A DNA stretch of 22,078 bases, taken from DASZHA01 sp049644325 (GTDB lineage: Bacteria; Chloroflexota; Dormibacteria; DASZGP01). Every line of letters starts with the position of its first letter. Position 1 is the first letter of the stretch. The translations under genes and the position numbers were made by a program. Positions 1 through 6,973 of this stretch are shown one piece after another. The stretch spans positions 1-22,078 of the forward strand of contig JBARRR010000044.1 in assembly GCA_049644325.1 (NCBI GenBank), in the 5' to 3' direction. The notes beneath the pieces are model-generated. The model ran no database searches. It saw nothing but the letters and a program-made list of their open reading frames with translations, and was not told the DNA's origin.

Positions 1-647
1 CGGTGGCGGCGATCTACCACCGCTGCTCGCCCGAGTACCTCGACCCCGTGGGCGGACGCCCGGACAGCCTGGTGGGAGTCCCCGCCCTGATGGCGGCGTG
101 GAAGAGCGGCTGCCTGGGCCTGGGCAACGCCCCCACCTGCGGCGTCGGCGACGACAAGGCCGTTTTCGCGTACGTCCCGAAGATGATCCGTTACTACCTC
201 GGCGAAGACCCCATCCTGGAGCAGCCGCCCACCCTCGACCTCACCGACCCGCGCCAGCGCGACCACGCCCTGGCCAACTTCGACGACTACGTCTTCAAGC
301 CGGTTGGCGGCAGTGGCGGCAAGGGCATCGTCTTCGGCCCCGGCGCCGAGGGTCCCGACCGGGCCCACACCGCGGCGACGGCGCTGACCCGCCCCACGTC
401 GCTGGTGGCCCAGCCGGTCCTCGACATCGAGCGGCTGCCATGTGTGACCCCGGATGGCGGCACCGAGTGGCGGCGGGCCGACCTGCGCCCGTTTGTCGTC
501 ATGGGCGAGGAGCCGTGGGTCGCCCCTGGCGGGCTGACACGGGTGGCTCCCGACCCCGAAGGCTGGCTCGTCAACTCCTCGGCCGGCGGCGGCGTCAAGG
601 ACACCTGGATCGTCGAGGACACCGCCTCCCAGCAGCTGGCGGTTTAG
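1..647 (+). CDS. Circularly permuted ATP-grasp protein, C-terminal part (5' partial)
   Basis: The reading frame is open from the left edge, so the N-terminus lies outside the window; about 215 residues are visible. The text matches the C-terminal half of the circularly permuted ATP-grasp type 2 family (old DUF404/DUF407): a NAPTCGVGDDKAVFAYVP stretch followed by MIRYYLGEDPIL, a glycine-rich KPVGGSGGKGI nucleotide loop near residue 100 of the visible part, an RPFVVMG strand, a PGGLTRVA segment, and the typical ending NSSAGGGVKDTW. Known members are predicted ATP-dependent carboxylate-amine ligases acting on peptides, usually encoded with an alpha-E protein and a transglutaminase-like protein. 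The transglutaminase starts 3 nt after this stop, so the two are probably co-transcribed. No alpha-E gene lies between them. The exact substrate is unknown. Confidence 0.9.
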   Translation, partial: VAAIYHRCSPEYLDPVGGRPDSLVGVPALMAAWKSGCLGLGNAPTCGVGDDKAVFAYVPKMIRYYLGEDPILEQPPTLDLTDPRQRDHALANFDDYVFKPVGGSGGKGIVFGPGAEGPDRAHTAATALTRPTSLVAQPVLDIERLPCVTPDGGTEWRRADLRPFVVMGEEPWVAPGGLTRVAPDPEGWLVNSSAGGGVKDTWIVEDTASQQLAV

Positions 648-650
648 CCC

Positions 651-1526
651 ATGCCGATCTACGAGGTCATCCACCAGTCGCGCCAGCGTTACCTCGAGAC
701 CGTGGTCCGCAGCCGCAACGAGGTCCGTCTCCATCCCATCGAGTCCGCCACTCAGCACTCGCTCTGGTTCCAGCTCGATGTCGCGCCGATGGCGGAGCTG
801 GCATCGCAGATCGACTACTACGGCAACCAGGTGTGGTTCGTGTCGGTGGAGACGCCCCATCGCGAGCTGGTGCTGGTCACGCGGGCCGAGGTCGAGGTGC
901 TTGAGCGGCCCTTCACCTACACCCTGGGTCAGCCCTGGGATGAGACCCACCTGGCCTATAACCCGGCGGCGGAGTTCACCTTCGCCAGCCCGCGGGTGCC
1001 CCGGCTGAAGGCGATCGAGGCCCTCGCCGCCGAGCTCGGGGTGAAGCCGGGCGATGGCGAGTCGCTACTGGCGGCCAACGCCGAGCTGCGCCAGCGCTTC
1101 GCCTACGTCCCGGGTGCCACCGCCGTGGACACGCCGCTGGAGGAGGTCCTGGAGCGGCGCATGGGCGTATGCCAGGACTTTGCCCACGTGATGCTGGCGG
1201 TGGCCCGCAGCGCCGGCTGGCCGGCCCGATACGTCAGCGGGTACATGCTGCCGGAGAGCGAGGATGCGGTGATCGGCGAAAGCCACGCCTGGCTCGAGGT
1301 CGGCAACAACAACGGCTACTGGGTGGGCCTGGACCCGACCCATGGCGTGGAGGCGCGGGCGCGCCACCTCTCGGTGGCGGTGGGCCGCGACTACGACGAT
1401 GTCACGCCGGTCCGGGGCGCCTTCCTGGGCCAGTTCCGAGGCGAACCCCCCGAGGTCACGGTCACGATCCGGCTGAAGCCCGCCGACCCCGAACGCGAGC
1501 TGGCCCTGCACCTGGTCGACCAATAG
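651..1526 (+). CDS. Transglutaminase-like (bacterial N-terminal domain plus core) family protein
   Basis: This 291-residue protein has a bacterial transglutaminase-like N-terminal beta domain (about residues 1-85) and a transglutaminase/protease-like core (about 150-245). The papain-like triad is visible: Cys174 in GVCQDFAH, His212 in SHAWLE, and Asp228 in GLDPTHG. It has no signal peptide and is probably cytoplasmic. The ATG lies 3 nt after the stop of the ATP-grasp gene with only a weak ribosome site, which suggests translational coupling. In other genomes this family sits with circularly permuted ATP-grasp and alpha-E proteins in a proposed peptide synthesis and processing system. The reaction, an amide cleavage or transfer, is inferred from family membership only. 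Confidence 0.92.
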   Translation: MPIYEVIHQSRQRYLETVVRSRNEVRLHPIESATQHSLWFQLDVAPMAELASQIDYYGNQVWFVSVETPHRELVLVTRAEVEVLERPFTYTLGQPWDETHLAYNPAAEFTFASPRVPRLKAIEALAAELGVKPGDGESLLAANAELRQRFAYVPGATAVDTPLEEVLERRMGVCQDFAHVMLAVARSAGWPARYVSGYMLPESEDAVIGESHAWLEVGNNNGYWVGLDPTHGVEARARHLSVAVGRDYDDVTPVRGAFLGQFRGEPPEVTVTIRLKPADPERELALHLVDQ

Positions 1527-1612
1527 ACCGACCGCCGGGCAGTCGCCTGAGTAACCCGATTATCGGAGTCCTTAACAGCCGCTGCGTGTAACGCGATTGG
1601 CACGGCGCGGCT

Positions 1613-1641
1613 TTGACACGGCCGGGAGGCATCGCAATAAT
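1613..1641 (+). promoter_or_regulatory. Near-consensus sigma70 promoter for the 6S-like RNA
   Basis: TTGACA at 1613-1618 is followed after exactly 17 nt by AATAAT at 1636-1641, giving 11 of 12 consensus positions with ideal spacing. It is the best promoter I found in the window. Transcription would start around 1646-1649, exactly where the closing stem of the structured RNA candidate begins. Confidence 0.75.
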
Positions 1642-1645
1642 CCCC

Positions 1646-1808
1646 GCAACGGGGTGGCCCGCCCCACCCCAAGCCGCGACATGGTCCGCTGGATCGTGGC
1701 CGGTTCGTAACCTGGCCTGGGCTCTCTTCGCTCCCGCAGGGGAGCCCAGTGGCCGGGTTCCCAGCCCTGTCGACGCGGGGTGCGCAATGAAATCCTTCAC
1801 CCCGTTGC
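1646..1808 (+). ncRNA. Candidate structured RNA, 6S RNA-like
   Basis: The 163-nt stretch folds as one long interrupted rod. GCAACGGGGTG at 1646-1656 pairs perfectly (11 bp) with 1798-1808. CACCCC at 1665-1670 pairs with 1777-1782, CGACA at 1677-1681 with 1768-1772, and GCTGG at 1688-1692 with 1761-1765. The 8-bp arms 1709-1716/1752-1759 (one G-U) and 1717-1724/1742-1749 (perfect) form the apical stem, separated by a 2-nt bulge. A 16-nt 5'-side bubble (1693-1708) lies between the lower and apical stems. Closing stem, asymmetric central bubble, apical stem, length and a strong sigma70 promoter with start at the closing stem all fit 6S RNA, which binds housekeeping RNA polymerase. An alternative 5' hairpin, GGGGTGG/CCACCCC (1651-1670), competes with the closing stem. 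It could instead be the leader of the gene at 1900. I see no clear terminator. Confidence 0.5.
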
Positions 1809-1843
1809 AGAAGCCGCGCCTGGGGCCACCTCGTCGGGGTTAT

Positions 1844-1888
1844 ATGTAACATCACACGTGCCTATGGACATGAAACATCAAATGATGT
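1844..1888 (+). promoter_or_regulatory. Operator region upstream of membrane protein A
   Basis: ATGTAACATC at 1844-1853 is identical, in reverse complement, to 9620-9629 upstream of the paralogue. TGTAACATCA at 1845 is echoed by TGAAACATCA at 1871-1880. ACATCA-AA-TGATGT at 1875-1888 is a perfect inverted repeat overlapping the probable -10 element. This AT-rich island in a GC-rich region looks like a repressor or activator site. The regulator is not identified. Confidence 0.55.
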
Positions 1889-1891
1889 AAT
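1865..1891 (+). promoter_or_regulatory. Probable extended -10 promoter of membrane protein A
   Basis: TGGACA at 1865-1870 (5/6 to TTGACA) precedes TG-A-TGTAAT at 1883-1891, an extended -10 with a 5/6 hexamer. The spacing of 15 nt is short, which the extended TG could offset. Predicted initiation falls at about 1898-1900, on or next to the ATG at 1900. No Shine-Dalgarno sequence is present, so the message is probably leaderless. Confidence 0.45.
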
Positions 1892-1899
1892 GTTCCGCC

Positions 1900-3606
1900 A
1901 TGGACTACATCAAGCGCATCACCACCCTGGTTGACCGCGTCACCGGCCGTCCGGCGTGGAGCTCAGCTCCCGTCGGCCTCGGCCTGCTGGCCCTCCTGGT
2001 GGCCTGGGCCGGCTTCTACTGGGACGTCGCCTGGCACATCGACCTGGGCCGCGACATCGAGCTCTTCACCCCGCCCCACATCATGATCCTGGCCGGCCTG
2101 GCGGGCATCGCCGGCGCCGCCAGCCTCAGCGTCGCCCTGGCCACCCTGCTGGAGACGAAAACCGGCTGGCGGCTGGGCCGTATTCACATCCCGTACGCCT
2201 CACCCGCATTCCTGGTCTGCGGCTTTGGCGCCCTCAGCGCCTTCCCGCTCGACGACCTCTGGCACCGCGCCTACGGCGTCGACGTCACCATGTGGAGCCC
2301 CACCCACCTGATGATGATCGGCGGCGCAATTCTCTCCATCCCGGTCATGTGGATGCTGCGCGCCGAGGGCAGCCGCGCCTCAACCCGCCCCCCGAGCCGC
2401 ACCGCCCGGCGCCTCGACCGCATCGAGACGGTGACCATGGCGATGACCCTGCTGCTCGGCCTCTCCGCCTTCCAGCTGGAGTTCGACCTGGGCGTGCCCC
2501 AGTGGCAGGCGCTGTACCAGCCGGTGCTGATCGCGCTCGCCGCCTCGGTGGCCCTGGTCGCTTCCCGCGTCGTGCTGGGCCGCGGCGGCGCGCTGCTCAC
2601 GACGGGGGCCTTCCTGGGCGCCCGCGCCCTGATGTCGGGCCTGGTCGCCCTCGGGTTGGGACGCAGCCTGATCCATTTCCCGCTGTACCTTGGGATGGCC
2701 GTGCTGGTCGAGCTGGCCTTCTGGGCCGCGGCGCGCTGGCACCGCCCGGCGTGGTTCGCCGCCGTGTCAAGCGGTGCCCTGCTCGGCACCGTCGGACTCG
2801 CCACCGAGTGGGGCTGGAGCCACGTCTTCGGCCTCCAGCCCTGGCATGCCACCCTCTTCCCCGGGATCTGGTCGGCGACCGCGATGGCCCTCGCCGGCGC
2901 CATCGTCGGCCTCGCCTTCGGCCGTCTGCTGCGTGGCGAGGCGGTCCGGTTGCCGGCCTGGAGCGTGGTCGCCGCCGTCGCCGCGGTCCCGCTGCTGCTG
3001 TTGGTGCCCCTGCCCCGCCACGGCATCGACGCCAGCGCCGACATCCGGACGGCGCCTGTCGGCGAGCCACGAATGGTCGTCAGCCACCAGGGGACACCGG
3101 GCGTCGAGCAGTACGTCAGCCTCGATGTCGGCGTCAGCCCCCAAACGGTGGCTGATTCCACCGACTGGTTCCGGGCGGTCTCCTGGCAGGGGACGGGCAT
3201 GCACCTGACCAACATGCATCGGGTCGGGCCTGGTCACTGGCAGGCCGACGCGCCGGTTCCCACTGGCGGCGGCTGGAAGACGCTGGTGGTCCTCGACAGC
3301 CGCGACACCCGCGCCGCGGTGCCGGTCTACTTCCCAGCCGACCCAGCCTACGGCAACGCCGAGATCGCCGCCCTGCCGCAGAGGACTGCGACATTTCGCC
3401 CGGAGAGCTCGCTCCTGATGCGCGAGGCCCATGACGGCGCCCCCGGCCCCGCCCGCTACGCCTTCGCCGGGTTCATTGGCATGGCCGCGGCCTGGACCCT
3501 CACCGTCCTGCTGGGCGCTTACCTGCTGGCGCGCCGGCCGCTGTTGGGGCCGCGTCGGCCGGAGCCACCCCGCACCCGCTCCCTGGCCTCGGTAACCGTA
3601 ACCTGA
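1900..3606 (+). CDS. Polytopic membrane protein A with duplicated D-x3-H-x13-H motif and extracytoplasmic C-terminal domain
   Basis: I do not recognise a named family. The 568 residues show about 11 hydrophobic segments to residue 372, a soluble region (about 378-510) and a final TM (520-543) with an Arg-rich tail. Basic N- and C-termini suggest both ends are cytoplasmic. Two matching motifs follow TM1 and TM3: Asp42-x3-His46-x5-Asp52-x7-His60 (ending FTPPH) and Asp118-x3-His122-x5-Asp128-x7-His136 (ending WSPTH). With the inferred topology both lie on the outer face. The first resembles the PmoC/AmoC copper motif D-x3-H-x12-H preceding FTPSH, with one extra residue between the histidines. 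The soluble domain ends with a PVPTGGGWKT motif like YtkA/FixH-type beta domains. A paralogue is encoded at 9697 and the two share a promoter motif. The membrane location is secure; a metal-dependent role is inference. Confidence 0.85.
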   Translation: MDYIKRITTLVDRVTGRPAWSSAPVGLGLLALLVAWAGFYWDVAWHIDLGRDIELFTPPHIMILAGLAGIAGAASLSVALATLLETKTGWRLGRIHIPYASPAFLVCGFGALSAFPLDDLWHRAYGVDVTMWSPTHLMMIGGAILSIPVMWMLRAEGSRASTRPPSRTARRLDRIETVTMAMTLLLGLSAFQLEFDLGVPQWQALYQPVLIALAASVALVASRVVLGRGGALLTTGAFLGARALMSGLVALGLGRSLIHFPLYLGMAVLVELAFWAAARWHRPAWFAAVSSGALLGTVGLATEWGWSHVFGLQPWHATLFPGIWSATAMALAGAIVGLAFGRLLRGEAVRLPAWSVVAAVAAVPLLLLVPLPRHGIDASADIRTAPVGEPRMVVSHQGTPGVEQYVSLDVGVSPQTVADSTDWFRAVSWQGTGMHLTNMHRVGPGHWQADAPVPTGGGWKTLVVLDSRDTRAAVPVYFPADPAYGNAEIAALPQRTATFRPESSLLMREAHDGAPGPARYAFAGFIGMAAAWTLTVLLGAYLLARRPLLGPRRPEPPRTRSLASVTVT

Positions 3607-3684
3607 CCGTAATGTGCTGAGAGCCCCCGGCACGGGCCGGCGAGCAGTAACTGGAGGGACCTCATGCAGGCGCCGCCTGACTAG

Positions 3685-4218
3685 CTAAGCGCCGGGCGGG
3701 ATCCCCTCGGGCGGCTGGCCGCCCAACTCGGCCTCTATCTCCTGCTCGATTCCCTGGATCTCTTCCTCGATCTCCTCTTCGGCCTCGTCCGCGGCCTGGC
3801 CGCCCTGCGACTGGACCACGTTGGTGGCGCCGCTGATGGCCTGGGCCTCGGGGTCGCCGCCCCCGGGGTGGTCCATTGCCGTCACCCAGGTGACAGCCTG
3901 CTCCACCGGCGAGGCGCCTGACGCGGCGTGCGAGGCGGCGTGGGCGGCGCTCTGCCCGGCAGCGGAGCCGGCATCGTGGCCGATCGCCGCGGCGTCGTGC
4001 AGCGCGGTCCCAAAGAAGAGCGCCGACTTCGACGATCGTGGCAATAGCTTGGTGGCGTGGACGTCGTGGTCGGGCGCCAGCGACAGCACCACCAGGCGCT
4101 CGTCCTCGGTCAGGTCAAACGCCGCCAGCGCGGTCGTCGGGTCGGCGCGGACCAGGGCGTGGAACCCGGGGTCAACGGCCATTCGGGAGATGACGTCGTC
4201 GAGAGCAGCCTGCGACAT
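3685..4218 (-). CDS. Os1348/LigA-like N-terminal domain protein with Ala/His-rich middle and acidic tail
   Basis: This 177-residue protein begins with about 50 residues of the form DPGFHALVRADPTTALAAFD followed by LTEDERLVVLSL. That pattern is typical of LigA-like small alpha-helical domains and of the Os1348/Franean1-type putative RiPP leader families. The middle (about 70-115) is rich in Ala, His, Gly and Ser. The tail (about 140-165) is a highly acidic EEEIEEEIQGIEQEIEAEL segment likely to form a helix, and the end is Pro/Gly-rich. There is no membrane segment or signal peptide. The start ATG at 4218 has a weak AGGG upstream. The gene is divergent from the transporter at 4304. No RiPP-modifying enzyme is visible nearby, so a precursor role is only a possibility. 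Confidence 0.7.
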   Translation of the reverse strand: MSQAALDDVISRMAVDPGFHALVRADPTTALAAFDLTEDERLVVLSLAPDHDVHATKLLPRSSKSALFFGTALHDAAAIGHDAGSAAGQSAAHAASHAASGASPVEQAVTWVTAMDHPGGGDPEAQAISGATNVVQSQGGQAADEAEEEIEEEIQGIEQEIEAELGGQPPEGIPPGA

Positions 4219-4303
4219 GCCCTAATCATGCGATGAAATCGCCTCAGGCGGCGGTACATGGCGGCCGTGCTGGATGATTACCTGATACTCTGACTATCAC
4301 GTT

Positions 4304-5740
4304 ATGCCACCTAAGAAGGCGGGCCGGCGGCGGCTCAAGGACCCTATCCGCAACGCCGCCACGCCCGGTAAGGAGGAGCCCAAGGATCCGCCGCTGAAGC
4401 GGCTGGTGAAGGGCGAGGCTGCCACCGGCGCGCCGCACGCCGGCCGCAGCAGCATCGAGCAGGCGCGCACTACGGGGCCAGTGGGGTGGCTCCAGCTACT
4501 CGGCCCAGGGCTGATCACCGGTGCCAGCGACGACGACCCCAGCGGCATTGGCACCTACTCCCAGGTCGGCAGTCAGTTCGGCCTCGGCCTTCTGTGGATG
4601 TCGCTGTTCACGTTCCCGTTGATGGCGGCGGTACAGGAGCTCTGCGCCCGCATTGCACTCGAAACCGGCATCGGGCTGGGGGTCAGCCTGCGTCGGAAGT
4701 TCCCCGACACCCTGGTGGGCGCCGCCATCCTGGCGTTGCTGGTCGCCAACACCATCAACCTCGGAGCTGATCTCGGCGCCGTGGCCGCCGGCGGCGAGCT
4801 CCTTACCGGCGGCATGCTCCACTATGAATGGCTGCTGGTGCCGGTCGCCGCCCTGGTCCTGGGGCTGCAGCTCTTGACGTCGTACTCCGTGATCCTGCGA
4901 CTCTTCAAGTACCTGACCCTGGCGCTCTTCGCCTACGTCGTCACGGCGGTCATCGTCCACCCCGACCCGGCGCGGGTCATGACCGCCACGATCGTCCCCC
5001 ACGTGGAGCCGTCGGTCGGTTTCATCACCGCGATCGTGGCGGTGCTGGGCACGACGATCTCGCCTTACCTCTTCTTCTGGCAGGCGTCGTCAGAGGTCGA
5101 TGAGATGAAGGCCGCCGGTCAGCGCACGGAGGGACGGCGCCGGGGTGTCACCAGCCAGGTCCTTCGCGGCGCGCGGCTGGACGTCATGGTGGGGATGTTC
5201 TTCTCGCAGGTCGTGATGTACTGCATCATCCTCACCTCCGGGACCGTCCTCCACGACGCGGGCCGCACCGATATCCAGACCGCGGGCGACGCCGCCGCCG
5301 CCCTGGCGCCGCTGGCAGGGCACTTCGCGTCGGTGCTCTTCGCAGTGGGGCTCATCGGCACCGGGCTGTTGGCGGTGCCCATCCTGTCGGCCTCGGCGGC
5401 GTACGCCGTCAAGGAGTTCGCCGGCCTGCGCGGCGGCCTCGCCATCCGTCCCCGGTACCGGCCGACGTTCTACGCGATCATCGTGGTCGCCACGCTGGTG
5501 GGGCTGGGCATGAACCTGGGTGGCATCGACCCCATCAAGGCGCTCTACGTCACCGCCGTCATCAATGGCCTGGTTGCGCCGCCGCTGTTGACGTTGATTG
5601 TTCTCCTCGGCTCCGACCGCAAGCTGATGCGATCGCGGGTCAGCGGCGCTCTCAGCAAGACCCTGACCTGGGCCGCCACCGGGGCGATGTGGCTGGCGGC
5701 GGGGGGCATGCTGCTCTCGATGGTGCTGGGCGGCCGCTAG
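4304..5740 (+). CDS. NRAMP-family divalent metal transporter, atypical metal site
   Basis: This 478-residue inner-membrane protein has an unusually basic hydrophilic N-terminal extension of about 60 residues, then around 11 membrane segments with NRAMP family layout. The TM1 signature reads Asp78-Pro79-Ser80-Gly81 in GASDDDPSGIGTYSQ, in place of the classical DPGN. The TM6 signature reads Ser253-Pro254-Tyr255 in GTTISPYLFFWQ, in place of MPH. The soft-metal methionine of canonical Mn/Fe transporters is therefore absent, as in some NRAMP-related proteins such as Mg-transporting NRMTs. The substrate is thus uncertain. No ribosome site precedes the ATG. A GATACT element at 4284-4289 could be the -10 of a very short leader. 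The stop codon shares CTAG with the convergent gene that ends at 5737. Confidence 0.9.
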   Translation: MPPKKAGRRRLKDPIRNAATPGKEEPKDPPLKRLVKGEAATGAPHAGRSSIEQARTTGPVGWLQLLGPGLITGASDDDPSGIGTYSQVGSQFGLGLLWMSLFTFPLMAAVQELCARIALETGIGLGVSLRRKFPDTLVGAAILALLVANTINLGADLGAVAAGGELLTGGMLHYEWLLVPVAALVLGLQLLTSYSVILRLFKYLTLALFAYVVTAVIVHPDPARVMTATIVPHVEPSVGFITAIVAVLGTTISPYLFFWQASSEVDEMKAAGQRTEGRRRGVTSQVLRGARLDVMVGMFFSQVVMYCIILTSGTVLHDAGRTDIQTAGDAAAALAPLAGHFASVLFAVGLIGTGLLAVPILSASAAYAVKEFAGLRGGLAIRPRYRPTFYAIIVVATLVGLGMNLGGIDPIKALYVTAVINGLVAPPLLTLIVLLGSDRKLMRSRVSGALSKTLTWAATGAMWLAAGGMLLSMVLGGR

Positions 5741-6636
5741 CCGGTCTTGGCCCGGACCTCGACTTTGCCCTCCTGAACTCGGGTGTCAAACGCCGGCTGC
5801 GGCATCGACGCCGGGCCGCGCAGGACACAGCCGTCGGCGAGGGCAAACCGGCTCCCGTGCCAGGGACAGGTGATGGCGCCATCGGCGATCTCGCCCTCGT
5901 TGAGGGGACCGCCGGCGTGCCCGCAGGTGGCGGCCAGGGCGATGATGCCGTCGCCCTGCTTGAGCAGGAAAATGTCCGCGCCATCGACCTTGACCTTCTT
6001 CGGTTTGCCGTCGGTCAGCTTCGCCGCGGGGCCGGCATCGTGCCAGTCGGCGAGCTCCTCATCGATCTCGAAGCCGGCGTGGGTGACGCCACTCCCCCGG
6101 CGGTAGACCAGGTGGCCGCCAATGTATGCAGCGGCGGTGACAGTACCGAATCCGGCCATCGCCAGGGTCCGGCCCGCGCCCCGGTTGCCTGCCATGCGCG
6201 CCGCCGTCGAGAGACTGAACAGCGTGAGGGCGACGGCGTTGGTGGCGGCGTGGACCAGGCCCGACCGCTGCGGCCCACCGTAGAGGTCGGACCAGTCGGC
6301 CAGCCCGCTGGCGGCCGCGCCCAGGGCGCTGAGGTTGCCCATTGCCACCAGCATGTCGGCGGCCTTTTCCGAGTCCCCGCCACCGGCGACGTCGAGGACC
6401 AGGGCGCTGGTCCAGAAGCCAATCGGCAGGTCGGTCAGCACCGGGTGGAGCTGGTGGCCCAGCCAGGGACCGCTGAGGAGGTTCTTGACGGTGTCGGACC
6501 TGGTCGCGGCCTGGACCACCGACGCCACCGGCGCGCTGATCGCGTCCAGCGATTGCTGCCGCTCGACGGCTTCGATCAGCCGGTTGAGGGCGGCGCCCAG
6601 CCGGCCCCGGGTGAGCATCTCCGTCGCCGCCTTCAC
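5737..6636 (-). CDS. DUF2231 membrane domain fused to a Rieske [2Fe-2S] domain
   Basis: This 299-residue protein starts at GTG 6636. No other canonical start lies between it and the in-frame stop of the upstream gene; an ATG at 6618 is the alternative. Residues about 58-185 form a four-helix DUF2231-type membrane region beginning GHQLHPVLTDLPIGFW. Residues about 195-296 form a Rieske domain with Cys238-x-His240 (CGHAGGPL) and Cys257-x2-His260 (CPWHGSRF), a complete ligand set for a [2Fe-2S] cluster. The arrangement suggests a membrane-anchored electron carrier, partner unknown. It lies 33 nt downstream of a small membrane protein on the same strand, probably one operon. Its TAG stop overlaps the TAG of the convergent transporter gene. 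Confidence 0.9.
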   Translation of the reverse strand: MKAATEMLTRGRLGAALNRLIEAVERQQSLDAISAPVASVVQAATRSDTVKNLLSGPWLGHQLHPVLTDLPIGFWTSALVLDVAGGGDSEKAADMLVAMGNLSALGAAASGLADWSDLYGGPQRSGLVHAATNAVALTLFSLSTAARMAGNRGAGRTLAMAGFGTVTAAAYIGGHLVYRRGSGVTHAGFEIDEELADWHDAGPAAKLTDGKPKKVKVDGADIFLLKQGDGIIALAATCGHAGGPLNEGEIADGAITCPWHGSRFALADGCVLRGPASMPQPAFDTRVQEGKVEVRAKTG

Positions 6637-6669
6637 GTCGACGCCAGCCTCTACCTGCGCTCCCGGGGT

Positions 6670-6903
6670 CTAGAGGACGTGCATGCCCATCATCGCCACG
6701 GTGGTGATGATGGCGAAAACCAGGAGGATGCCGCCCACCAGGCGGTGGGTGGCGTTGTCGTCACCCGGGAGGATGGGGTACCAGTCGCCCCGCCGCTTGT
6801 AGAAGTTGCTCATGTCCTTGGTGGCCCCGAAGACGTTGAACAGGAGCAGGAAGCCGTAGCCCCCGAGGATCAGCGGACCGATGAGAAAGAACCAGGCCTG
6901 CAT
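6670..6903 (-). CDS. Small two-TM membrane protein
   Basis: From ATG 6903 the protein has 77 residues, with hydrophobic segments at about 2-22 and 53-75 flanking a polar loop (NFYKRRGDWYPILPGDDNATHR). An upstream in-frame GTG at 6951 would add 16 hydrophilic residues and run through an inverted repeat, so I prefer the ATG. I recognise no family. Its position just before the DUF2231-Rieske gene on the same strand suggests a partner membrane subunit, but that is inference. No clear ribosome site is visible for either start. Confidence 0.65.
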   Translation of the reverse strand: MQAWFFLIGPLILGGYGFLLLFNVFGATKDMSNFYKRRGDWYPILPGDDNATHRLVGGILLVFAIITTVAMMGMHVL

Positions 6904-6933
6904 GGCACAAGTCTGGCGGGTCGGTTCGCGGAT

Positions 6934-6957
6934 TTCAGTGTCGAAGTCCACACTGAA
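6934..6957. repeat. Perfect 8-bp inverted repeat (operator or terminator candidate)
   Basis: TTCAGTGT at 6934-6941 and ACACTGAA at 6950-6957 are perfect inverted arms around an 8-nt spacer. It lies between the stop of the GGDEF-EAL gene (6974) and the ATG of the small membrane protein (6903), both on the minus strand. No T-run follows, so an operator or attenuator for the downstream pair is as likely as a terminator. Confidence 0.45.
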
Positions 6958-6973
6958 GCCGGGAAGCTGGGGA

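Noticed and set aside
1956..3155. 399-codon plus-strand frame inside gene A
   Set aside because: Arg/Pro/Gly/His-rich out-of-frame reading of a membrane protein gene.
3664..3684. Six-codon ORF (ATG to TAG) with GGAGGG upstream, between genes A and the Os1348-like gene
   Set aside because: Encodes only MQAPPD; no downstream gene on the same strand that it could regulate closely. Probably chance.
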